DNA of 6,245 nt, taken from the NCBI GenBank assembly GCA_903921965.1, contig CAIXSE010000404.1:1-6245 (forward strand), written 5' to 3'. The position numbers and the translations under genes are program-made. How positions within the stretch are numbered: the stretch's first letter is position 1; each line of letters begins with the position of its first letter. This stretch comes from an uncultured Thermoleophilia bacterium (GTDB lineage Bacteria; Actinomycetota; Thermoleophilia; UBA2241). Positions 1 through 5,770 of the stretch are shown here, in pieces. Under the pieces are notes generated by a model that was given only the letters and a program-made list of their open reading frames with translations, did no database searches and was not told where the DNA came from.

Positions 1-1113
1 CTGGAACAGGGTCCGTGACGAGCCCGACATCGCCGTCATCACCGACAGCATGACGGTGAAGAACATGGCGATGGCGATGATCTTGGTGGCCGTGGCGCCG
101 ACTCCCAGCATGTCGGCGAAGCCCTGCGGCACGCCGGCCCCCGAGTAGATGTCCGGGCTCAGCATGTACTCGGTGCCGAGCACGCCCTGCCACACGAACG
201 GGATCACGGTGTAGCAGAAGATGCAGAACAGCCCCGAGTACAGGATCGCCTTTGCCTGGTCGCGCCCGGGGTTCTTGAACTCGCTCATGTAGCAGATGGC
301 CGTCTCGAACGCGTAGGCGGACCACGCCGCGATGAAGAACGAGCCCAGGAACGCCGTCCAGCCGTCGATGTCCCACGAGCCGTTCACAGGCACGAAGGGC
401 GAGAAGTTGCTCATCACGACGTCGCCGGTGATGAGCGGGATGAGCGTCAGCACCAGCAGCGGGGTCATCGCGCCGATGGTGAGGATCATCTGCACGCGGG
501 CGGTGCGCAGGATGCCGTAGTGCTGGATGTTCCAGACGGCCAGCATGATGAGCGCCCCGAGGATGAAGACGGCGTTGATGCGCAGCGTCAGCCCGTCTTT
601 CAGGAAGCTGAGGTCGACCAGCGTGATCTGCCAGGTGTTGACCGTGGCGTCCGGGGCGAAGAAGACCGACAGGATGTAGTAGGCGCAGAGGCCCGAGCCC
701 AGCGCGAGCACCGGCGTCCACGCCAGCCAGTTGCACCACAGCGAGATGGGTGCGGCCGGCCTGATGTAGCGGATCCAGGCGGTGGCCCCGTGCACGGCGG
801 TGCCGCCCGACTTCTTGGGGTGCAGGCCGGCGATCTCCGCGTACACGAACGCGTCGATGAACCCGACCAGTACTGAGAGGGTCCACACCAATACCGCCAC
901 GGGGCCGGTGCCGGCCGAGATGCCGCCCATGGAGAAGAGGATCAGGGCGGGCACGCCGGCGGCGACGAAGAACGCGCCGACCCAGCTGATGTCGCGGCGC
1001 ATATTGGTCTGGAACCTTGACTTGCGGTAGTCCTCACCGTAGTCGGAGAGGTACTTGTCGCCTATCTCCGACCTGGCGTAATCGCTTTCGAGGCGACCGG
1101 GGTCATCCGGCAT
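1..1113 (-). CDS. APC-superfamily amino-acid permease, N-terminal part (C-terminus beyond left edge)
   Basis: This is an integral inner-membrane transporter, probably of amino acids or related amines; the substrate cannot be read from the sequence. The visible 371 residues start with a hydrophilic tail (1-42), then show hydrophobic segments near 43-66, 71-95, 122-152, 180-195, 207-228, 252-273, 289-310 and 340-361. The first segment has the Gly-rich break expected of the LeuT/APC fold (FSMGGISAGTG, 60-70). Residues 262-290 (AAWSAYAFET, then SEFKNPGRDQAKAI) match the APC-family signature of an aromatic-Glu helix followed by E-x-K-N-P-x-R. Start choice: a GGGAGG lies six bases before the ATG at 1113 but directly abuts the in-frame ATG at 1119, so MPDDPG is the better N-terminus. 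The frame is open to base 1, and the missing part should hold the last helices. It is divergent from the mazE-like gene. APC membership is confident; substrate is unknown. Confidence 0.9.
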   Translation of the reverse strand, partial: MPDDPGRLESDYARSEIGDKYLSDYGEDYRKSRFQTNMRRDISWVGAFFVAAGVPALILFSMGGISAGTGPVAVLVWTLSVLVGFIDAFVYAEIAGLHPKKSGGTAVHGATAWIRYIRPAAPISLWCNWLAWTPVLALGSGLCAYYILSVFFAPDATVNTWQITLVDLSFLKDGLTLRINAVFILGALIMLAVWNIQHYGILRTARVQMILTIGAMTPLLVLTLIPLITGDVVMSNFSPFVPVNGSWDIDGWTAFLGSFFIAAWSAYAFETAICYMSEFKNPGRDQAKAILYSGLFCIFCYTVIPFVWQGVLGTEYMLSPDIYSGAGVPQGFADMLGVGATATKIIAIAMFFTVMLSVMTAMSGSSRTLFQ

Positions 1114-1294
1114 GGCCATCCTCCCAAGTCGTACCGTCGATACGTCGGCGGCTCGCCCGAGCCTCGGTCGACCCTCACGTTGGAAGATGGGAGTCCGGGC
1201 CCAGGTGGCCCCGAGAGAAGAATGGTCGTATGGCGCCCCCTCACTGCCGCTTGCGCGGCCGCCATGCCTTCGTTCCACGGTCGACTCTACGCGG

Positions 1295-1789
1295 ATGCCG
1301 CAGCGAATCAACGTTGGCGAGGGGAGGCGGGGCAACAGCCAGGGCGTGCGGCTCGGCCGGGAGGTGCTGGCGCAGGCAGGTCTGGGCGTCGGCGATGAGG
1401 TGGACGTCGCAGTACGTGACGGCCTCGTCGCGCTGACGCCGGCGCGCCGTGGGCGGGGCCGCTGGATCCTCGACGATCTCGTGAGACAGTACTCGGACGA
1501 CTACGAGGCCGGGGAGGTCGACTGGGGGTGCGCGGCCGGCGCAGAGGTCTGGTGGTCCGCGTGTCCACGCCCTGCGAAGGCGATCTCGTTGCGCTCACGT
1601 TCGATCCCCAGGCGGGCCACGACCAGCGCGGCCGCCGGCCGGCGCTCCTGGTCAGCAACGACCTCTTCAACCGGCGCACCGGTCTCTGTGTGGTGTGTCC
1701 GGTCACGAGCGCCCGCCGCGACTTCACGTTCCACGTGCTGCTTCCCGGTGACTGCCGGGTCCAGGGCGTGGCAATGGTCGAGCAGGTGA
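1295..1789 (+). CDS. mazE: MazE-like antitoxin (AbrB/MazE fold) with its expected stop codon lost
   Basis: Residues 1-86 follow MazE: a swapped-hairpin DNA-binding domain (GNSQGVRL at 13-20, AGLGVGDEVDV at 28-38, DGLVALTPAR at 42-51), then a toxin-binding tail ending in the typical DWG...EVW (76-78 and 84-86). MazE normally represses its own operon and neutralises MazF. Two oddities are visible. The usual Trp of the RWGNS motif is Arg12 (CGG; one base from TGG), and the segment before it is a few residues long. After EVW the codon is TGG (1553-1555) where MazE normally ends, so the frame runs on to a stop at 1787-1789, adding 78 residues overlapping mazF in another frame. A TGA at 1553-1555 would have given a neat GTGA overlap with the mazF start. 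No convincing Shine-Dalgarno precedes ATG 1295, so the start is uncertain. The MazE match is clear; function is doubtful. Confidence 0.72.
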   Translation: MPQRINVGEGRRGNSQGVRLGREVLAQAGLGVGDEVDVAVRDGLVALTPARRGRGRWILDDLVRQYSDDYEAGEVDWGCAAGAEVWWSACPRPAKAISLRSRSIPRRATTSAAAGRRSWSATTSSTGAPVSVWCVRSRAPAATSRSTCCFPVTAGSRAWQWSSR

Positions 1790-1889
1790 CGTCGGTCGAC
1801 TTCAGGCGCGGCGCGCGAAGCGGATAGGGGTGGCGCCGGGCCCCGTGATCGACGAGGTGCTATCGCTGCTCGACGCCTGTCTCTACTGA
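1552..1889 (+). pseudogene. mazF: MazF/PemK-family mRNA interferase, frameshifted near its C-terminus
   Basis: MazF is an endoribonuclease toxin that cleaves mRNA at short motifs. From GTG 1552 (AGAGG four bases upstream) the protein aligns without gaps to E. coli MazF as I recall it: GDL at 10-12, FDP at 17-19, RRPALLVS at 28-35, TGLCVVCPVTS at 43-53. The key residues Arg29 and Thr52 fall at the same numbers. The intact frame stops at TAG 1825-1827, giving only 91 residues ending VDFRRGARSG. The following bases in another frame, from 1806 to TGA 1887-1889, read ARRAKRIGVAPGPVIDEVLS and on to DACLY, which is what the MazF C-terminus should look like. Restoring one G in the AGG at 1804-1806 joins the two parts into 112 residues, against 111 in E. 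coli. This is either a real inactivating deletion or a base-call error in a GC-rich run. It lies downstream of and overlaps the mazE-like frame. Confidence 0.8.
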
Positions 1890-1891
1890 GG

Positions 1892-1909
1892 GGCGCCGTG
1901 ACGGGCGCC
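1892..1909. terminator. Possible weak hairpin between convergent mazF and thiaminase genes
   Basis: Two copies of the self-complementary hexamer GGCGCC (1892-1897 and 1904-1909) flank a 6-base loop. They sit in the 46-base gap between the ancestral mazF stop and the thiaminase stop, where a two-way terminator would be expected. There is no T-run on either strand and the stem is short, so this is suggestive only. Confidence 0.25.
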
Positions 1910-1935
1910 TACCCGACTGCGTCGGACCGCGCTGC

Positions 1936-3276
1936 TCACCGCCCCGCGAACACCTGCCGCTTTATCACCGGCGCCATCTTCGCCAGCCACTCGTCCATGC
2001 CGGCGCCCAGCCTGAACGGCCGGGGCTCGGTCGTGCTGCCCTCGGCGGCGCCGATGAGCTCGTACATCTGCGCGTACAGCGGGTACTCCGGCGCCAGTCG
2101 CTCGTACACGGAGCGCCGCACGGAGAAGAGGTACTGCGGCGTGGGATCGTCCGCGTCCGGGCCGATCGCCGCGGCCAGCACCTCGGTCGAGGTGAGCAGG
2201 TTGGCCAGCTCGAGGGCGAGGTCGCGCCGCGGGCCGGCGGTCAGGGACGGGTCCAGGGCGGCGACGTCGGTGTAGAAGAGGCGTACGTCGCCGCGGCCGG
2301 ACTCTGCGAACGGCAGGATCTTGAGGCGCACGTGGTCCCGCGCGGACGCGCTCATGTCGCAGAGGCTCTCGGAGAAGCCGATGAGCGCCCGCCCGCGGCC
2401 GGCGCCGAACCACTCGGCGCGCGTGAACTGCCCGGTGGTCGCGGCGCCCGCATGCTTCGCCCCGGCCATGATGCGCAGGTCGCGGAGGTTGTGGACGGCC
2501 CAGGGGTCGAGCTTCGCCGCGGTCGGCGCCAGCGGCGGGTTCTCGCTGTACACGCCGTAGGTGTCCTCGAGCGCCTCGACGTAGAGGAAGGCGTCCATGG
2601 ACGGGTCGCTCATGTCGAGCAGGAGGCCCTTGCCGAGGGGAGGCTTCACGGTGCCGTAGCGGGCGGGTCCGAGGGCCTTCATCAGGTCGTCGAGATCGCC
2701 GGCGTGCTCGAGGGCGGCGTCGCCGTCTCGGTAGAAGAGCAGGGTGGCGCAGCCGTACATGGGGATGCCGTACAAGGAGCCGCCGTCCGCGGTGGCCGCG
2801 CGCAGCGCGTAGGGCAGGAGGTCGGCGGCGTCGTCGACCTCGCCGCCGGCCAAGGGCAGCACGAGCCCGCGCTCGACGTAGTCGCGGAGGTAGATCGAGT
2901 CGAACACGAAGACGTCGGCGCCCTCTGGCGGGTCGGAGGCGTAGCAGTCCCACTCGACGACGCGCAGCGGGACGTCCGGGTGGCGTTCGCTCCAGGCCAC
3001 GGCGATCGCCTGCTCCACCTGCCGCGGGCGCGGGACCCACGGGAAGAGGGCGACAGTGAGGGCTGGGGAGGCGGCGGGGTTCGAGGTGACGGCAGTGGAG
3101 GCGGCGCGTTCCGCGGACGCGGCTGCCGCAACTTCGACGATCGGGGGCGTCACGGCCAGTGGTCCCGCGTGTGCACTGAACGCGGCCGCCGTCGCAGTTC
3201 CCGCGAGGACCAGTAGTACCGCGATCAGGATGACCGCGACGCGCGCAGTCCGCCCATCACCTCGTCTGCCCTCCAC
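1936..3276 (-). CDS. Thiaminase I-like protein (thiamine pyridinylase), secreted or membrane-anchored
   Basis: Thiaminase I (EC 2.5.1.2) breaks thiamine by swapping its thiazole for another nucleophile; it has the fold of periplasmic solute-binding proteins. Residues 1-12 are basic, 13-33 form one hydrophobic helix (signal peptide or anchor), 35-71 an Ala/Pro/Thr linker, and the catalytic domain starts at about 73 (LTVALFPWVP). Blocks match the Paenibacillus/Clostridium enzymes as I recall them: DVFVFDSIYLRDYV (121-134), GIPMYGCATLLFYR (170-183), GKGLLLDMS (215-223), ALIGFSES (297-304), LFYTDVA (333-339), PQYLFSVR (380-387). The active-site Cys is predicted as Cys176 and the Glu as Glu303. 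Their spacing of 127 fits the 128 between Cys113 and Glu241 of the crystallised enzyme. Start: GTG at 3276, preceded by GGAGGGGAT, gives 446 residues; longer upstream starts would bury the hydrophobic helix. Divergent from the gene at 3380. No thiamine genes are visible nearby. Confidence 0.83.
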   Translation of the reverse strand: MEGRRGDGRTARVAVILIAVLLVLAGTATAAAFSAHAGPLAVTPPIVEVAAAASAERAASTAVTSNPAASPALTVALFPWVPRPRQVEQAIAVAWSERHPDVPLRVVEWDCYASDPPEGADVFVFDSIYLRDYVERGLVLPLAGGEVDDAADLLPYALRAATADGGSLYGIPMYGCATLLFYRDGDAALEHAGDLDDLMKALGPARYGTVKPPLGKGLLLDMSDPSMDAFLYVEALEDTYGVYSENPPLAPTAAKLDPWAVHNLRDLRIMAGAKHAGAATTGQFTRAEWFGAGRGRALIGFSESLCDMSASARDHVRLKILPFAESGRGDVRLFYTDVAALDPSLTAGPRRDLALELANLLTSTEVLAAAIGPDADDPTPQYLFSVRRSVYERLAPEYPLYAQMYELIGAAEGSTTEPRPFRLGAGMDEWLAKMAPVIKRQVFAGR

Positions 3277-3351
3277 ATCCCCTCCGTGCAGCTCGCCGAC
3301 CTCTACGGTGTGGTATCGGCAGGTGCGGCCCCGGACTGTCGCCCGGCGCGG

Positions 3352-3357
3352 TACACT
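3352..3357 (+). promoter_or_regulatory. Candidate -10 element (TACACT) for the gene at 3380
   Basis: TACACT fits the TAnnnT -10 pattern of housekeeping promoters and ends 22 bases before the ATG at 3380. No good -35 was found at 16-18 bases upstream. It lies in the 103-base divergent region shared with the thiaminase gene, so control elements here could serve both directions. Confidence 0.28.
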
Positions 3358-3379
3358 CCTCGCTCCCAGGGAGGTACCG

Positions 3380-4321
3380 ATGGACACAGCAGCAAAGACG
3401 GTGGAGTGGCTGCGCGCCGAGCTCGACGTAGAGGACGAGTGGGCGGTCGCCACGGACGGCGGGTTCCGCTGGTGGCCCGGGCGGCACGCCCAGACGATCG
3501 AGGTGCTCGCCGACGGCGCCGTCTCTGTGCGCACCGAGGTGATGCGCGGGCTCGACCTGTGGCCGCCCGCGCTGCCGCCGCTGAACCACTACCTGCTGCA
3601 GCTCGCGTCGCTCTCCGGCGGCGTGTACGACGGCGAGCAGCGGCGGATGGACCTGTGTTCGCTCGTACGGGTCGGCGATGAGAACGCCGACGCCGTGCGG
3701 CCGCTGCTGCGCCTTGCCGCGAGCCTGCAGGCGGATGAGGCGCGCCTCCTGGCCGGCCAGCTGGCGGCGACGCTCGGTGCCGAGGCTGCGGAGAGCGGGC
3801 ACCCGGAGCGCGGCGTGCGGGCCGAGCCCCACGCGATCGCCGGTACCGTCGACGAGTTCATCGACGTCAAGTACGAGAAGACGTCCGCCTGGAGCGAAGA
3901 CGAAATCCGCAGGACCTTCGAGCACGACCTCGACGAGTCGCTGGCCGCCGGCGGCAGCCGTGACGGCGCCGGCTTCACGACGGAGTTCCGCTGCGGCCGC
4001 TCCATCTCCATCTGCTACGTGCGCGCCGACCAGCCGCACCCGCGCTACGGCCCCGGCCTCTTCCTGCTGCAGACCCTGCCGCTCTCGCCGGCCGACGAGG
4101 AGGGCGGCGTGGAGCTGGCCCTGTTCTTCAACGGCCGCGACCTGGTGCGCGGGCCGCTCGGCGACCTCGGCCTCGGCAGCTACGCGTTCCGCGAGGGAGG
4201 CCTGTACTTCACGTCGTTCTTCCCCAACGCACTGCACCGGCGGGGGCTGCTCGCAGACGCCTACACGTCCTGCGCGCAGCGGGCGGCCGGCGTCGGCGAG
4301 GTGCTGGCAGAAGCCCGGTGA
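3380..4321 (+). CDS. Unrecognised soluble protein, 313 residues, probably two domains
   Basis: I do not recognise a function. The start is well supported: GGGAGG at 3369-3374 sits five bases before ATG 3380, and coding bias holds through to TGA 4319-4321. There is no signal peptide or membrane segment. Residues 1-135 form an acidic, Trp-rich region (WWPGRHAQTIEVL at 31-43, NHYLLQLASLSGGVYDG at 69-85) followed by a helical stretch at 103-135. Residues 158-313 look like an alpha/beta domain: strands at 207-214 and 226-233, then VELALFFNG (244-252), LYFTSFFPNAL (275-285) and a terminal helix. The strand order and the FFPNAL segment faintly recall YbjN/type III chaperone-like (TY-Chap) proteins of actinobacteria; that is a weak guess. 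It is divergent from the thiaminase gene and convergent with hicAB, so it seems to be a single-gene unit. Confidence 0.85.
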   Translation: MDTAAKTVEWLRAELDVEDEWAVATDGGFRWWPGRHAQTIEVLADGAVSVRTEVMRGLDLWPPALPPLNHYLLQLASLSGGVYDGEQRRMDLCSLVRVGDENADAVRPLLRLAASLQADEARLLAGQLAATLGAEAAESGHPERGVRAEPHAIAGTVDEFIDVKYEKTSAWSEDEIRRTFEHDLDESLAAGGSRDGAGFTTEFRCGRSISICYVRADQPHPRYGPGLFLLQTLPLSPADEEGGVELALFFNGRDLVRGPLGDLGLGSYAFREGGLYFTSFFPNALHRRGLLADAYTSCAQRAAGVGEVLAEAR

Positions 4322-4363
4322 CCGGAGGCCCGGCGCGCTGCGTCAGCCGGCCGCGGCCTCCGG
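4322..4363. terminator. Inverted repeat between convergent genes, possible two-way terminator
   Basis: CCGGAGGCC (4322-4330) and its exact complement GGCCTCCGG (4355-4363) are separated by 24 bases, within which CCGGC and GCCGG can pair as well. It begins right after the stop codon at 4321 and runs into the 3' end of the convergent hicB-like gene. No T-run follows, so it would have to act as a GC-rich, non-canonical terminator. Confidence 0.35.
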
Positions 4364-4585
4364 GGCCGGGTCGGGCACGTCCAGGTCTTCGGCCTGCCGG
4401 TAGGTGACGTAGTCGAGCAGGCACTCCAGCAGTGCACCCTCAGCCTGCGTGCGCGTGATGCCGTCTCCCACGACTTCGGGGATCTCCGCGAGGCGCACGA
4501 GCCAATAGGGCTCGGCGTCGTCTTCACGCCGTTCCCACACGCGGTGATAGGGCAGGTCGAGGTACTGTTGGGGCGTTCTCCTCAC
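4343..4585 (-). CDS. hicB: HicB-like antitoxin, short form
   Basis: HicB proteins bind and block the HicA RNase, usually through a partial RNase H-like fold. This 80-residue protein shows the family's sheet-and-helix order: YHRVWERRED (13-22), PYWLVRLAEIPEVVGDGITR (26-45), then the helix TQAEGALLECLLDYVTYRQ (46-64). The last has the HicB pattern of aligned Ala/Leu after a threonine-rich turn. It ends in a Pro/Ala tail and is too short for the C-terminal DNA-binding domain many HicB proteins carry, so self-repression may be weak or need HicA. The GTG start at 4585 overlaps the upstream HicA-like stop by four bases (GTGA), and an AGGAGG lies about ten bases upstream inside that gene, which points to translational coupling. 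The assignment rests on the protein pattern plus the partner gene. Confidence 0.74.
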   Translation of the reverse strand: MRRTPQQYLDLPYHRVWERREDDAEPYWLVRLAEIPEVVGDGITRTQAEGALLECLLDYVTYRQAEDLDVPDPAPEAAAG

Positions 4586-4809
4586 TCCGGCTCCACCTCC
4601 TCGAGCGCGAGCACTCTGCCGACCAGACGCACGGCGTCTGCCACGAGGTACGGCCGCAAGCGGCGGGAGCGTGGCACGGCGAGGGCGAGATCGGGATACA
4701 GCGGATGACGATAGAACGTGTGTCCGCCGCTGTCACGCGCGACGAAGCCGAAGCCCGTGAGGAGCGTCTCCAGGTGTGTCTGCGACCAACCCGACGTGCT
4801 GCGACTCAT
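4582..4809 (-). CDS. hicA: HicA-like toxin (dsRBD-fold mRNA interferase)
   Basis: HicA toxins are small RNases with a double-stranded-RNA-binding fold and one catalytic His. The 75-residue product follows that plan: helix SQTHLETLLTGFGF (9-22), strand FVAR (22-25), GGHTFYRHP (28-36) with His30 in the place of the catalytic His (usual motif G-S-H), strand LALAVPR (41-47), and final helix LVADAVRLVGRVL (55-67). The length is typical. ATG 4809 is chosen because the HicA domain begins just after it. No Shine-Dalgarno precedes it, and the frame stays open upstream, with another in-frame ATG at about 4867, so the start is not firm. Promoter elements were not evident. hicA precedes hicB, the usual order. 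Ser-to-Gly before the His is a mild departure from the family. Confidence 0.76.
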   Translation of the reverse strand: MSRSTSGWSQTHLETLLTGFGFVARDSGGHTFYRHPLYPDLALAVPRSRRLRPYLVADAVRLVGRVLALEEVEPE

Positions 4810-4908
4810 GGCGATCAGCAATCGCTGAGCGCTTCGCGGGTGACTGTCGTCGAAGCGTCGTCCCATGCCACGACGGTACCGGGCAGAGGCAGTGCAGGGG
4901 AGGGTGAC

Positions 4909-5097
4909 ATGGGGCCAGACGCGGTGACGTTCGGGCCCCTCGTCGGTCCACGACGCCGAGAGCTCGCGGAGCGGTTGGAAGTGCACTGCCGGGCAGTCGG
5001 ACATCCCCCGCCGTCGCGCACGCGCCCGCCTGCCAGCGCGTCCGCCCGCGTGCGCGTCTGCCCCCGCCCGCCCGCGCTGCCTCTTCATGCTCTTTGA
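4909..5097 (+). CDS. Possible 62-residue leader or small ORF ending inside the hairpin loop
   Basis: ATG 4909 is preceded by GGGGAGGGTGAC, a strong Shine-Dalgarno at good spacing. The product is Arg/Pro-rich, with one helix-like part (GPRRRELAERLEVHC, 13-27) and then a low-complexity tail. Its TGA at 5095-5097 is the last codon of the 12-base loop of the inverted repeat, so a ribosome reading it would melt the left arm just before the next gene. No family is recognised. It could equally be chance: GC-rich DNA makes long open frames easily, and the tail is simply the C-rich tract read as codons. Confidence 0.3.
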   Translation: MGPDAVTFGPLVGPRRRELAERLEVHCRAVGHPPPSRTRPPASASARVRVCPRPPALPLHAL

Positions 5098-5120
5098 AAG
5101 AGGCAGCGCGGGCGGGCGGG
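5063..5120 (+). promoter_or_regulatory. Perfect 23-bp inverted repeat (hairpin) at the ribosome site of the 5129 gene
   Basis: Bases 5063-5085 and 5098-5120 are exact reverse complements, including the CTGCCTCTT core and its mate AAGAGGCAG, around a 12-base loop (5086-5097). In RNA the stem would be extremely stable. The right arm ends in GGG at 5118-5120, the first half of the GGGAGG Shine-Dalgarno (5118-5123) for ATG 5129, so the folded form should hinder ribosome binding. No T-run follows, which argues against a standard terminator. Alternatives are a protein-binding palindrome or the end remnant of a mobile element, though no transposase is nearby. Confidence 0.75.
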
Positions 5121-5128
5121 AGGTGCTC

Positions 5129-5770
5129 ATGGACGAGTGGGTCGACAGGCTGGGCCGGAATCCGGCAGGTCTCCCCGGGGGGACGAAGCGGCACGCGGAA
5201 TCGAGGTTCGGGTTCTCGCTCGAGGTCCCCGGGCGGTTCGTCCCGTGGACGGGCACGCTCGACCCCGTGGCGGTGCTGATGCGTCCGGAGGACGCCGACC
5301 GGAGCTGCGGCGATCCGCCGCCCTGGCCGCTGGGCTTCCGGGACCCGGCGGTCGTCGCGCCGGACACGGGCGGCGTGCCGCACATCGCCCGCTTTCTCGA
5401 GTTCGACGTGCTGCTGCGCCCCGAGCCGCTCGACGAGGACGAGTTCGCCGGCATGTGGTACGAGGCCCGGGGCGTGCTGCCGAGCGTCCTTGCGGGAGCC
5501 CGCATCCCGGAGTTCCGCCTGCTCGACGTGCGCGAGACCACCCTCGGCCCCCTGCCGGCGCTGGCCTTCGAGTGGTGCCGCGGGCCGCTGTGGGGCCTCA
5601 CCGGCGCGGCGGACCACGCCCTGCTCGTCTGGGCGCTGCATCCGCAGCGCGTCTGCCACGTGTACCACCACTGCCGCGAGGACCGCTGGGACGAGCACCT
5701 GTCGGAACTGGAGGGGATCCTCGCCTCGTTCGAGCTGCTCGACATCGCGGCGGAAAGGGGGACGGCGTGA
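5129..5770 (+). CDS. Unrecognised 213-residue protein, possibly Mog1/PsbP-like fold
   Basis: Function not recognised. ATG 5129 is chosen because GGGAGG lies five bases upstream; an earlier in-frame start at 5087 would begin in the hairpin loop and read through its arm. There is no signal peptide or membrane helix. Residues 27-38 (FGFSLEVPGRFV) read as a first strand, followed by a Pro/Asp-rich region at 53-84, strand FLEFDVLL (89-96), an acidic helix (101-125), FRLLDVRET (129-137), LPALAFEWC (142-150), HALLVWAL (163-170), RVCHVYHHC (174-182) and a C-terminal helix LSELEGILASFEL (191-203). A starting F-x-L-x-V-P strand with a final helix ending in S-F is typical of Mog1/PsbP-like proteins, so that fold is a reasonable but unproven guess. 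It overlaps the next gene by four bases and is probably co-translated with it. Confidence 0.82.
   Translation: MDEWVDRLGRNPAGLPGGTKRHAESRFGFSLEVPGRFVPWTGTLDPVAVLMRPEDADRSCGDPPPWPLGFRDPAVVAPDTGGVPHIARFLEFDVLLRPEPLDEDEFAGMWYEARGVLPSVLAGARIPEFRLLDVRETTLGPLPALAFEWCRGPLWGLTGAADHALLVWALHPQRVCHVYHHCREDRWDEHLSELEGILASFELLDIAAERGTA

Larger units (their letters stand above)
4810..5128. other. Divergent intergenic region between hicA and the 5129 operon
   Basis: This 319-base gap holds no well-supported conserved gene. It should contain the hicAB promoter (minus) and the promoter of the 5129 operon (plus), but I could not pick convincing -35/-10 pairs on either strand. About 5008-5077 is strongly C-rich on the plus strand with CGCGTCCGCCCGCG-like repeats, passing directly into the perfect inverted repeat at 5063-5120. 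A small ORF with a good ribosome site lies at 4909-5097. Confidence 0.5.

Noticed and set aside
332..1030. Plus-strand open frames opposite the permease
   Set aside because: They lie antisense to a clear membrane-protein reading frame and have Arg/Asp/Pro-rich compositions typical of shadow frames in GC-rich DNA.
1165..1293. Two similar stretches, CGGTCGACCCTCACG (1165-1179) and CGGTCGACTCTACG (1278-1291), as a possible operator repeat before mazE
   Set aside because: The match is short and imperfect, and GTCGAC is common in this kind of DNA; I could not tell it from chance.
1883..3040. Long minus-strand frame of 385 codons inside the thiaminase gene
   Set aside because: It is extremely Arg-rich, out of frame with the recognised protein, and has no domain pattern.
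3277..3534. Extension of the thiaminase protein upstream to 3534
   Set aside because: It would bury the N-terminal hydrophobic helix, overlap the divergent gene at 3380, and ignore the strong ribosome site at GTG 3276.
5063..5120. The inverted repeat as an intrinsic terminator of an upstream plus-strand gene
   Set aside because: There is no T-run after the stem and no confirmed plus-strand gene just upstream; the overlap with the ribosome site fits a regulatory role better.
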